From an uncultured Pseudomonadota bacterium (GTDB lineage: Bacteria > Pseudomonadota > Alphaproteobacteria > RF32 > CAG-239): a DNA stretch of 10,518 bases. The position numbers and the translations under genes are program-made. The stretch is from the NCBI GenBank assembly GCA_902795745.1, contig CADBMG010000064.1, positions 1-10,518 of the forward strand. Direction: 5' to 3'. Positions 1-6,892 of the stretch are shown here, piece after piece. The notes under the pieces are model-generated. The model saw nothing but the letters and a program-made list of their open reading frames with translations, made no database searches and had not been told where the DNA came from. Each line of letters begins with the position of its first letter. Within the stretch, counting starts at the first letter, position 1.

Positions 1-1719
1 CAAAATCGTATTACAGACTTTTCATTTTATGAAACCGGTAAATTGATTTTACTGACAAGAACAGGATTGTACGTTACATATCCGGATCCTGATGTTGCAT
101 TGAAATTGACTATTTTTGAACTAGCGGAACAACTCAATTTGCCGCAATTAAAAGCTATCGGAAACGATTTAGCTAAAGGACGCGGCGGACAAATAAGTAT
201 TCCGGATTCTCCTGTATTTAACGACACAGCTGTTTTCTTTTATGCTCCTATTTCGCATATAGGATGGAGTTTTCTACTGGTTTACGGACAACATGAGTTT
301 TTGAAACCTCTGAAAAAATTTCAATTCATTATCGCATTTGCCTTATTAGGATGTCTCTTTTTACTTACATTTATCATTAATTTGATTTGCCACCACTCAA
401 CTAAGCAATTAAGTGAATTAAGTGCCATTTCCGATCAATATGGTCATGGAAATTTCAAACCGCTATTCCAGAGGTTGCCAACATCATCAGAAATCGGATT
501 GTTAGCGGGGGCTCTTTCATCAATGCGAACCAATCTCTTAGACTATATCAACAAAGAGAGAAATCTAGCATCTGAAACCCAAAAACGCCAAAGTGAACTT
601 GATATTGCTAAGCAGATTCAAAAATCTGCTCTTTCCACGAAATATCCTGAAAACAAATCATTTAAAATTGCTACTTTGATGGCACCAGCACAAGAAGTAG
701 GTGGAGATTTTTACGACTTTTTCTTCATTGATAAAAACAAATTTGCTATTGTAGTGGCCGATGTTTCAGGAAAAGGTATTCCCGCGGCTCTATATATGAT
801 GAAAGCTCTAACCCTGATTAAAAATATAAGTCGCAGTAAAAAAAGTTTGGATTTTGTTTTTAATCATGTAAATGAACAACTCTGCGAAGGCAACAATACC
901 TGTATGTTTGTTACGGCTTTTATGGCTGTGATTAATCTTTCAAATGGTATGACAAAATATATTAATGCCGGTCATAATCCTCCTTTGAGAGGGAATAGTA
1001 AAGGATACAATTTCTTAAAACCGCATAGGAATATTGTCTTAGGGATTAATGCCGATGCAAAATTTGTTGAAGAAAAAATGCAATTAAGTTCGGGGGATCA
1101 TCTATTTTTATACACAGACGGTATAACCGAAGCAAAAAATGTTAAATCGAAATTTTACGGAGAAGATCGTCTACTTAATGTAATGAGAAAAGCCAAGGAT
1201 AATCCGCAAGATAATATAAATATTGTTTTTAAGGACGTGCGAAAATTCAGCAAAAACGCGTCTCAGTCTGATGATATAACAATGCTCGATTTCGTCTTTT
1301 TAGGTAACCGTACGAAATCATTTACAGTAAAAGCCGATATAACCAAATTGGAGTATGTACTCAACAAGCTGAAAGCGGATATGATAAAGCATAATGCGTC
1401 GGAAACAGCTATTTTTAATATGGTTATGGCTGCAGAAGAGATGTTTTCTAACATTGCACTTTATGCCTATGACAATAAAGATGGTAAAGTTAACATTTGT
1501 ATCGAGCAGATCAAAAATATGTATTACATAAAATTCATTGATAGTGGAAAAAAATATAATCCGTTGAAAAATGAAAATCCGGATATTTCTTCCGATATTA
1601 AAGATCGGAATGTAGGAGGACTAGGCATCTTTTTGGCGAAAAGATATTCTGATACGATGACGTATTCATACAAAAATGGGAATAACATTTTAAAAATAGG
1701 GATTGTTTTAGATAAATAA
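1..1719 (+). CDS. SpoIIE/RsbU-type PP2C serine phosphatase fused to an RsbW-like ATPase domain, 5' truncated
   Basis: The frame is open from base 1, so the true start lies upstream; 572 codons remain. Residues are counted from base 1. Residues 1-108 look like the end of an extracytoplasmic Cache-type sensor. A hydrophobic helix at about 109-130 is the exit membrane segment, followed by a HAMP-like stretch and a helical linker (about 180-212). The PP2C/SpoIIE domain keeps its metal-site motifs: GGDFYD (D236), DVSGKG (D254), NAGHNPPL (322-329), TDG (D373) and SDD (D424, D425). From about 443 there is a GHKL/RsbW-like ATPase domain with N-box E480/N484, D514 (DSG) and GGLG (539-542). In the known family such phosphatases dephosphorylate STAS anti-anti-sigma proteins and RsbW-type kinases phosphorylate them. 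Having both in one chain suggests a bifunctional switch, which is inference. No STAS or sigma gene is visible. The stop overlaps the next ATG (TAATG). Confidence 0.9.
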   Translation, partial: QNRITDFSFYETGKLILLTRTGLYVTYPDPDVALKLTIFELAEQLNLPQLKAIGNDLAKGRGGQISIPDSPVFNDTAVFFYAPISHIGWSFLLVYGQHEFLKPLKKFQFIIAFALLGCLFLLTFIINLICHHSTKQLSELSAISDQYGHGNFKPLFQRLPTSSEIGLLAGALSSMRTNLLDYINKERNLASETQKRQSELDIAKQIQKSALSTKYPENKSFKIATLMAPAQEVGGDFYDFFFIDKNKFAIVVADVSGKGIPAALYMMKALTLIKNISRSKKSLDFVFNHVNEQLCEGNNTCMFVTAFMAVINLSNGMTKYINAGHNPPLRGNSKGYNFLKPHRNIVLGINADAKFVEEKMQLSSGDHLFLYTDGITEAKNVKSKFYGEDRLLNVMRKAKDNPQDNINIVFKDVRKFSKNASQSDDITMLDFVFLGNRTKSFTVKADITKLEYVLNKLKADMIKHNASETAIFNMVMAAEEMFSNIALYAYDNKDGKVNICIEQIKNMYYIKFIDSGKKYNPLKNENPDISSDIKDRNVGGLGIFLAKRYSDTMTYSYKNGNNILKIGIVLDK

Positions 1720-2555
1720 TGGTAAAAAAATTATATACAATTGTTTTTTCATTTTTTATTGCAGCATGTGTCGATTTTGGGCAAACACAAACACTTTGGG
1801 TAAAAAATATACAAGGTGAAAATATATATGTCGAAGTCGATGGCTTAAAAAATGCAAAGCACCATAAATTAGCCATTATTGAGCACGGATTAGCCTCTAA
1901 TATACATCACGCGGCTGTACAAAGTGCTAAAAAAGCATTTTTGAACAACGATTATGTGGTCATTACGTTTGATGCTCGATATTCCTTAGGCAAAGGTAAC
2001 AATGAGGTTGAAAAAGTACGTTTATCCACTTTTGTTGAAGACATGGAAACTGTGGCAAATTGGGCAAAAACACAGGCATTTTACAGTGAACCGTTTGCTG
2101 TATCCGGACACTCGCTCGGAGGAGCATCAGTTATTGAGTTTGCCTATAAATACCCTAAACAAGTTAATTTGCTGTTGCCAATAACACCGCTAATCAGTGG
2201 TAGATTATGGGAAAAATCGTGTATGGAAAATATGACCGATTTTTGCCGACATTGGAAACAAAATGGCGTATATAAATATACCGATGAACAAAATCATAAA
2301 ACTGCAATTATTCCCTATTATGTTGTGATTAGCTGCAATGACTATGATGCTTATACTCTTGTCAAAAACATTGAAGCACAAACATTATTGATTGCGGCAG
2401 AAAATGATATTGTTATTAACCCAAATGATGTTCAACAATTATCAAAAAAAATTATGACCGCCAAGACCGTAACAATAAAGTCAAGCGATCACAATTTTAG
2501 TAATAAGAAAAATCAAAATGACTTATATCAAGCTATTAATAGTTTCTTACAGTAG
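1719..2555 (+). CDS. exported alpha/beta hydrolase, probable lipoprotein
   Basis: A 278-residue alpha/beta-hydrolase-fold protein. The N-terminus has KK followed by a hydrophobic run ending in IAAC, which fits a lipobox with lipidated Cys17. Ordinary signal peptidase cleavage nearby is the alternative. The oxyanion region is EHGLAS, and the nucleophile elbow GHSLGG places the catalytic serine at S132. Likely acid and base are D230 (AAENDIV) and H258 (SSDHNF), so the triad looks complete. The substrate cannot be read from the sequence; the fold resembles serine aminopeptidase or dienelactone hydrolase relatives. The ATG shares one base with the stop of the phosphatase gene (TAATG) and no well-placed Shine-Dalgarno is seen, so translation is probably coupled. 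The pairing recalls the RsbQ hydrolase with the RsbP phosphatase, but RsbQ is cytoplasmic. It ends two bases from the convergent preA stop. Confidence 0.85.
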   Translation: MVKKLYTIVFSFFIAACVDFGQTQTLWVKNIQGENIYVEVDGLKNAKHHKLAIIEHGLASNIHHAAVQSAKKAFLNNDYVVITFDARYSLGKGNNEVEKVRLSTFVEDMETVANWAKTQAFYSEPFAVSGHSLGGASVIEFAYKYPKQVNLLLPITPLISGRLWEKSCMENMTDFCRHWKQNGVYKYTDEQNHKTAIIPYYVVISCNDYDAYTLVKNIEAQTLLIAAENDIVINPNDVQQLSKKIMTAKTVTIKSSDHNFSNKKNQNDLYQAINSFLQ

Positions 2556-2557
2556 TA

Positions 2558-3736
2558 CTATTTCATTTTAATTGCTGACTTAGGACAAATATGTGAACAA
2601 AGCGAACAACCGACACACGAATCGTGATTTACCTCAATGTGTCCATCTACCAAAGATAATGCACTATGCTCAGATTCATCACATATAGTTACGCATTTTC
2701 CACATTTTACACATAATTCATCATTAATATGCGGATAGACCTGCATTTTCTTATTTAATTTCTCATGGGATGAAAGCTTGGCAATTGCTTTATTTTTTAA
2801 ATTTGCCGGACTATTAAATCCCTTACTTTGCAGATAGCTTAACAATCCTTGTTTCATTGCCTCGATAACGGCATAACCATTAACCATAACCTCAGTACAC
2901 ACCTGCACTACATCGGCCCCCACACACATATATTCTGCAGCATCTTGCCAATTAGATATACCACCCATACCTAAAATAGGCAAATTGCTGTTTTGTCTGA
3001 TTTGCGCCACACAACGCAATCCTATTGGTTTGACGGAAATACCGGAATATCCGCCGAATGTTGATTTACCGTTAACGTTTGGTTTCGGTTCAAAAGTATC
3101 TAAATCAATCCCCATCAATGACTGCACGGTATTAATTGCAGCAAAGCCATTTGCGCCGGCAGCCTCAACTGCTTTAACAATTTCCGCAATATTTGTAACA
3201 TTTGGAGAAAGTTTAACAAACACCGGCTTTTTAGCCACTTCCATAACCCATTTTGTTATCATTGAAGATATTTCCGGATTTGTACCGATAGCCATACCAA
3301 TACCCTTTTCCGGCATTCCGTGCGGACACGAAAAATTAAGCTCAAAGGCATCTACTTCAGAATTGTTAAATGTTTTAATAAGACTTTGCCACTCTTCTTT
3401 GACTACCGGAGCCATAATACTGGCTATTTGCACTTTGTTTGGATGTTTACGCTTCAAATATTTAATGCCTTCAAGCCATTGATTAATAGTTAAATGGCTT
3501 AACAATTCAATATTTTCAAATCCGCATACTTTATTACCTATTTTCCACGATGCATAACGCTGAGAAGCCTCAATCATCTCTAAATTATCAGGCGTAATGG
3601 TTTTTAAAACAGCGCCACCCCAACCGAGCGTAAATGCTTTATCTATACTTTCTATTTTGGCTGTCGGAGGTGCCGATGACAGAATAAAAGGATTTTCGAA
3701 ATCTATTCCTAAAACTGAAGTTGCCAATGTTGTCAT
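2558..3736 (-). CDS. preA: NAD-dependent dihydropyrimidine dehydrogenase subunit PreA
   Basis: A 392-residue protein with a dihydroorotate-dehydrogenase-like FMN barrel (about 1-305) followed by a two-cluster ferredoxin domain (about 335-392). The active-site loop NFSCPHG (134-140) holds Asn134, the catalytic Cys137 and His139, which match the NLSCPHG loop of mammalian dihydropyrimidine dehydrogenase. NTV (202-204) matches its base-binding Asn-Thr pair, and GMGGI (256-260) lies in the FMN phosphate site. The 4Fe-4S ligands are C342/C345/C348/C352 and C374/C377/C380/C384. In the known enzyme PreA pairs with the flavoprotein PreT to reduce uracil or thymine with NADH in the cytoplasm. No preT is seen in this window; the gene stands alone on its strand. 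A strong Shine-Dalgarno (AGGGAG) precedes the ATG by six bases. It is slightly shorter than the enterobacterial protein. Confidence 0.93.
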   Translation of the reverse strand: MTTLATSVLGIDFENPFILSSAPPTAKIESIDKAFTLGWGGAVLKTITPDNLEMIEASQRYASWKIGNKVCGFENIELLSHLTINQWLEGIKYLKRKHPNKVQIASIMAPVVKEEWQSLIKTFNNSEVDAFELNFSCPHGMPEKGIGMAIGTNPEISSMITKWVMEVAKKPVFVKLSPNVTNIAEIVKAVEAAGANGFAAINTVQSLMGIDLDTFEPKPNVNGKSTFGGYSGISVKPIGLRCVAQIRQNSNLPILGMGGISNWQDAAEYMCVGADVVQVCTEVMVNGYAVIEAMKQGLLSYLQSKGFNSPANLKNKAIAKLSSHEKLNKKMQVYPHINDELCVKCGKCVTICDESEHSALSLVDGHIEVNHDSCVGCSLCSHICPKSAIKMK

Positions 3737-3742
3737 TTCGTT

Positions 3743-3748
3743 CTCCCT
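3743..3748 (-). promoter_or_regulatory. ribosome binding site of preA
   Basis: Read on the minus strand this is AGGGAG, six bases before the ATG at 3736. It is one of the best Shine-Dalgarno matches in the window and fixes the preA start. Confidence 0.75.
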
Positions 3749-3753
3749 GTATT

Positions 3754-3777
3754 ATTATACTACACAATCTAAGTATA
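3754..3777 (-). promoter_or_regulatory. candidate -10 elements of the preA promoter
   Basis: Two minus-strand -10-like hexamers lie upstream of preA: TATAAT (3759-3754) and TATACT (3777-3772). The first is a perfect match but would start the transcript inside the Shine-Dalgarno sequence. The second would give a leader of about 30 bases and is more plausible. Neither has a convincing -35 element, so the call is weak. Confidence 0.3.
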
Positions 3778-3799
3778 AAATATTTTTAGTTAAACAAAA

Positions 3800-3805
3800 T
3801 ATAAT
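3800..3805 (+). promoter_or_regulatory. candidate -10 element for the mtaB operon
   Basis: A perfect TATAAT hexamer on the plus strand in the divergent preA/mtaB spacer, about 130 bases before the mtaB ATG. No recognisable -35 sits at the usual distance. In AT-rich DNA such hexamers arise by chance, so this is only a candidate. Confidence 0.25.
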
Positions 3806-3863
3806 TTCTTTTTTTATTAACATCACATTTACAATGGTGCAGAAAAACTATTTACGTAGTTTT

Positions 3864-3920
3864 TGCGCCCAAATACAAAAAGCTGTTGCAATATCAGCAT
3901 TTTTCTCATATATTGGCGCA
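3864..3920 (+). promoter_or_regulatory. possible folded leader upstream of mtaB
   Basis: TGCGCCCAAATA (3864-3875) can pair with TATTGGCGCA (3911-3920) if two bases bulge. A smaller GCTG/CAGC hairpin (3882-3898) nests between the arms. The outer arm ends six bases before the mtaB Shine-Dalgarno GGAG (3926-3929), so folding could affect ribosome access. No known riboswitch class is recognised, and the pairing may be chance. Confidence 0.25.
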
Positions 3921-3935
3921 CAGATGGAGTAAAAT

Positions 3936-4970
3936 ATGGCAAAAATTGTTACATTCGGTTGTAGGATTAATGCCTTTGAAGCCGAAGTTATGAATGAAAA
4001 ACTTAAAAATTACGACAACTTGATTGTTGTAAACACTTGTGCTGTTACCGGAGAAGCAGAACGTCAATGCCGTCAAACTATCAGAAAATTAAAGCGTGAA
4101 AATCCAACCTCTGATATTATCGTTACCGGATGTTCGGCACAAATTAGTGCAACAAAACTTGCGAAAATGCCAGAGGTTACTTTGGTTTTAGGTAATGCTG
4201 AAAAAAAGGAAATTGAAAAATATGCTGCTGATTTAAATGGTACAAAAAAGAAAGTAAGTGATATTTTTACCGATGATGGTTGTTGTGATTATATCATCAC
4301 AGGATTTGAAGGTAAACAAAAGGCTTTTGTACAAATCCAGCAAGGATGTGATCACCGTTGCACCTATTGCATTATTCCGTATGCCCGAGGACACAATCGT
4401 TGCGTACCGGAAGAGTTGATTATAAAGCAAATTCGCGAATTGTTGAATGTAGGTTTTGCAGATATTTGCCTTACCGGTGTCGATATATGTTCATATAAGC
4501 CGTCGTTTACTAATTTGATTGCTCACATTTTAGAACAAATTCCTCAATTACCAAAGCTAAATTTTGGTTCTCTTGATCCGGCGGCTCTGGATGATTCTTT
4601 CATTAATTTGCTGAGTAAATACAACAATATTGAAAATTATCTCCATTTTTCTATTCAGTCTGGAGATAATGAAGTTTTGAAGAAAATGGGACGCCGTCAC
4701 AATCGAGAAAAGGTTATTGAATTATGCCGGAAAATCAGACAAATCAGACCCAATATGCGCTTCGGGGCAGATTTTATCTGCGGATTTCCAACTGAAACAG
4801 TCGGAGCATTTGAAAATACCTGCCGTTTGGTAACAGAGGCAGGGTTAAATAGACTGCATGTTTTTCCATATTCGGAAAGAAGCGGTACACCGGCAGCAAA
4901 TTGGCCACAATTGCCAATGGAAGAGCGTCGACGCCGTGCCGCAATTTTAAGAGAATTAAGCGAGGAATAA
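3936..4970 (+). CDS. mtaB: tRNA t6A37 methylthiotransferase MtaB, short form without TRAM domain
   Basis: A radical-SAM methylthiotransferase of 344 residues. The N-terminal UPF0004 domain carries the three ligands of the auxiliary 4Fe-4S cluster: C9 (FGCRIN), C35 (NTCAVT) and C66 (TGCSAQ). The radical-SAM motif GCDHRCTYC gives C138, C142 and C145. In the known family MtaB adds a methylthio group to t6A37 of ANN-decoding tRNAs. It is chosen over MiaB or RimO because of the sequence style around the motifs (FGCRIN, IPYARG, FSIQSG, GFPTET) and because it sits before ftsY. Family members usually run to about 420 residues and end in an RNA-binding TRAM domain. This one stops at LREL just after the radical-SAM barrel, with ftsY starting three bases later, so no TRAM remnant can exist downstream. 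GGAG lies six bases before the ATG. First gene of the operon with ftsY. Confidence 0.88.
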   Translation: MAKIVTFGCRINAFEAEVMNEKLKNYDNLIVVNTCAVTGEAERQCRQTIRKLKRENPTSDIIVTGCSAQISATKLAKMPEVTLVLGNAEKKEIEKYAADLNGTKKKVSDIFTDDGCCDYIITGFEGKQKAFVQIQQGCDHRCTYCIIPYARGHNRCVPEELIIKQIRELLNVGFADICLTGVDICSYKPSFTNLIAHILEQIPQLPKLNFGSLDPAALDDSFINLLSKYNNIENYLHFSIQSGDNEVLKKMGRRHNREKVIELCRKIRQIRPNMRFGADFICGFPTETVGAFENTCRLVTEAGLNRLHVFPYSERSGTPAANWPQLPMEERRRRAAILRELSEE

Positions 4971-4973
4971 AAA

Positions 4974-5888
4974 ATGTCATTTTTGCAAAAACTGGGATTT
5001 GGATTAAAAAAATCATCGAACAAAATAAGCTCGGGTATAGAGGAAATATTTACCAAAAAAAAGCTCGACAACATGGCTTTGCAAGAATTAGAAGATCTTT
5101 TACTCTCTGCCGATTTTGGAGTACAAACAACAACCAAAATTATTGAACAATTTGCCGCGCAAAAAATGGATAAAGACATCACAGATGAACAAATCAGAGA
5201 GCTGTTAGCAAAACATATAGCTGAAATTTTACAACCATGCGAACAACCTTTGATTTTTCAAAGTACTAAGAAACCTTTTGTTGTATTAATGGTAGGAGTT
5301 AATGGCGCAGGTAAAACTACAACCATTGGCAAGTTGTCCGCTAAATTAACAGCTGAGGGAAAACAAGTTTCTCTAATTGCTGCTGATACATTCCGCGCCG
5401 CTGCCGTAGAACAGTTGAAAATTTGGGCAGAACGTTGCAATATCAGAATATATAGTGGTGCAAACGGTTGCGACAGTGCCGGATTGTGCTACGATGGATT
5501 GAATGTGGCCATGAAATCCGGAGATGATGTTGTTTTTGTTGACACGGCAGGAAGATTACAAAATAAAAACGGATTGATGGATGAGCTGAAAAAAATTGTA
5601 AAGGTAATACAAAAAATTATACCGGAAGCACCACATAAAGTTTTGTTAACACTGGATGCCACCACCGGACAAAATGCTTTATCACAAGTAGAAACATTTC
5701 GGCAAATAATCGGCGTTGACGGCTTGGTTGTAACCAAACTCGACGGTTCAGCTAAAGGCGGTGTATTGGTGGCAATTGCCCAAGAACAAAAGTTACCGAT
5801 TTATTACATCGGCGTAGGTGAAAAGATTGATGATTTAGATATCTTTAAGGCAAAGAATTATGCCCACAGTTTATTGGATATAAAATAA
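4974..5888 (+). CDS. ftsY: signal recognition particle receptor FtsY
   Basis: An SRP-family GTPase of 304 residues consisting almost only of the NG domain. A helical N domain (about 20-90) precedes the G domain: P-loop GVNGAGKTT (108-116), DTFRAAAVEQL (138-148), DTAGR (190-194), TKLDGSAKGG (254-263, guanine specificity) and the C-terminal GVGEKIDDLDIF. FtsY docks ribosome-nascent-chain/SRP complexes to the membrane and the SecYEG channel. The long acidic A domain of E. coli FtsY is absent, as in many bacteria; only a short amphipathic basic N-terminus (LQKLGFGLKK) remains, which may bind lipid. GAGGA (4962-4966), inside the end of mtaB, is seven bases before the ATG. The stop abuts the next start, so the three genes mtaB, ftsY and the HEXXH gene form one operon. 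Confidence 0.96.
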   Translation: MSFLQKLGFGLKKSSNKISSGIEEIFTKKKLDNMALQELEDLLLSADFGVQTTTKIIEQFAAQKMDKDITDEQIRELLAKHIAEILQPCEQPLIFQSTKKPFVVLMVGVNGAGKTTTIGKLSAKLTAEGKQVSLIAADTFRAAAVEQLKIWAERCNIRIYSGANGCDSAGLCYDGLNVAMKSGDDVVFVDTAGRLQNKNGLMDELKKIVKVIQKIIPEAPHKVLLTLDATTGQNALSQVETFRQIIGVDGLVVTKLDGSAKGGVLVAIAQEQKLPIYYIGVGEKIDDLDIFKAKNYAHSLLDIK

Positions 5889-6605
5889 ATGAAATATGGA
5901 TTATTTTCACTGATTTTTGGAATATTGATTGCTCATAATTCAAATGCGGCATCGTATAGATACTTGTTGCAAGAGTGTCGTAATAGGATGAATGAAAACC
6001 CGCCGCAAATCACAGTGGAATATATGTATGGCAACCTAAATATTGATCATTCTAAAGGCCAAAGTGAAATAGCTGACTTATCAAAAAAAGCAGGTCTGTT
6101 GGAAAACGAGCTTAAAACAAAAGATTTCCATGTTGCAGGCTTAACCTCTACCACACTTAAAAGTTCCATTCAGATAAAGACATTGGCACAATCTATAGAA
6201 CAAAGTAGCGTGTGCGTTGTTCCAACAGAGGTAACTATACGCTTATACTATGATAAACCGACGATATATATTTTGAATACATTGAATCCCAATACTTGTC
6301 GCTATCGTTTGGTAATGCGTCATGAACAGGCGCATTTAAGCATAGAACATCGCAATTTACAAGAGTGGGCAAAAGATTTGAAAGAAAAAATATCAACTGT
6401 TGTGACTAGTCGCGGCCCCAAACTGCTAAGTCATCAAGAATATGAAAATATCGGTGCAAATATAACTCAAATAATGATGAAAGAATATAATCAGGCAATT
6501 AAGGCAACTATTGAAGGTTACCGCAAAAAATCGGAACGACGGCAAAAAGTCCTCGATTCGCCGGAAAATTATCACAGAGAATCTGCACTATGCAAACAAG
6601 AATAA
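5889..6605 (+). CDS. exported putative zinc metallopeptidase with an HEXXH motif
   Basis: A 238-residue protein with a clear Sec signal peptide: a hydrophobic run from about residue 4 to 15, then SNA before a probable cleavage after A20. The mature part carries RHEQAHL, which gives HEXXH (H145, E146, H149), a zinc-metallopeptidase signature. The spacing and style resemble the DUF922 predicted secreted Zn-dependent proteases, but I cannot confirm membership. The third zinc ligand is uncertain; H154 and several downstream Glu residues are candidates. Four cysteines (C30, C109, C137, C236) could form disulfides in the periplasm. The C-terminus is long, charged and helical (about 155-225). The ATG directly follows the ftsY stop with no spacer, which implies coupled translation and shared transcription. 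A role in envelope maintenance would be only a guess from location and motif. Confidence 0.7.
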   Translation: MKYGLFSLIFGILIAHNSNAASYRYLLQECRNRMNENPPQITVEYMYGNLNIDHSKGQSEIADLSKKAGLLENELKTKDFHVAGLTSTTLKSSIQIKTLAQSIEQSSVCVVPTEVTIRLYYDKPTIYILNTLNPNTCRYRLVMRHEQAHLSIEHRNLQEWAKDLKEKISTVVTSRGPKLLSHQEYENIGANITQIMMKEYNQAIKATIEGYRKKSERRQKVLDSPENYHRESALCKQE

Positions 6606-6625
6606 ATAGCTATTTGCAATTTTTT
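6591..6625 (+). terminator. weak intrinsic terminator at the end of the mtaB-ftsY operon
   Basis: TGCAAA (6591-6596) pairs perfectly with TTTGCA (6613-6618) across a 16-base loop, and a run of six T (6620-6625) follows directly. The stem is short and AT-rich and overlaps the last codons of the HEXXH gene, so efficiency is doubtful. Confidence 0.4.
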
Positions 6626-6650
6626 CTATAAATCATTATTCCAATCGCTC

Positions 6651-6677
6651 GGCGGTATTATCTTTCAATAATCCGCC
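6651..6677. repeat. hairpin-forming inverted repeat
   Basis: GGCGG-T-ATTAT (6651-6661) pairs with ATAATCCGCC (6668-6677), giving ten base pairs with one bulged T and a six-base loop. It is GC-rich against an AT-rich spacer. No T tract follows on either strand, so it is not a standard terminator. It could be an RNA processing or stability element, or a fragment of a dispersed palindrome. Confidence 0.5.
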
Positions 6678-6796
6678 CAATAGCTTATTGTAATAATTAA
6701 TAATAATTGCGTTTTCAATAAAAAAACAAGCAACTATTTGAGGACGTAGATTTAATTTCACTTTGAAAATTCGTTGATTGACGTTTGAGGGTTTCT

Positions 6797-6886
6797 ATGT
6801 TTCATAATTTAATAATCTTTAATCATGCTATACAAAATACATTATTTCACAGAATAAAAACTCTTTTATTTTATAAAAATATGTGA
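6797..6886 (+). CDS. possible 29-residue small protein
   Basis: ATG at 6797 is preceded at five bases by GAGGG (6787-6791), as good a ribosome site as those of known genes here. The ORF ends with TGA at 6884-6886, inside the promoter of the next gene. The peptide begins MFHNLIIFNH and is hydrophobic and basic, but its composition is also what AT-rich spacer DNA would give. No homology is recognised. It may be spurious. Confidence 0.22.
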   Translation: MFHNLIIFNHAIQNTLFHRIKTLLFYKNM

Positions 6887-6892
6887 TACACT
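6884..6892 (+). promoter_or_regulatory. probable extended -10 promoter of the TPR-methyltransferase operon
   Basis: TGATACACT (6884-6892) is an extended -10 element (TG, one base, then TACACT). Transcription would begin near 6899, giving a leader of about 24 bases that carries the Shine-Dalgarno of the GTG start. The -35 is poor, which is common when the -10 is extended. An AT-rich stretch lies upstream. Confidence 0.4.

Noticed and set aside
1598..1876. 92-codon minus-strand ORF across the phosphatase-hydrolase junction
   Set aside because: It overlaps the ATPase G2 motif and the signal peptide on the other strand, and no domain is visible.
2985..3482. 165-codon plus-strand ORF opposite preA
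   Set aside because: It lies wholly antisense to a well-supported gene with intact motifs, and shows no domain of its own.
3597..3932. 111-codon plus-strand ORF running from inside preA to just before mtaB
   Set aside because: Its first half is antisense to preA, and the part in the spacer has no ribosome site. Only the last 32 codons are mentioned, as a weak leader possibility.
4968..4976. Frameshift as the cause of the short MtaB
   Set aside because: The bases after the stop encode the true N-terminus of FtsY with its own ribosome site, so there is no room for a shifted TRAM domain.
4697..5182. 161-codon minus-strand ORF across the mtaB-ftsY junction
   Set aside because: It is antisense to two conserved genes and has a low-complexity Ser/Cys-rich translation typical of shadow frames.
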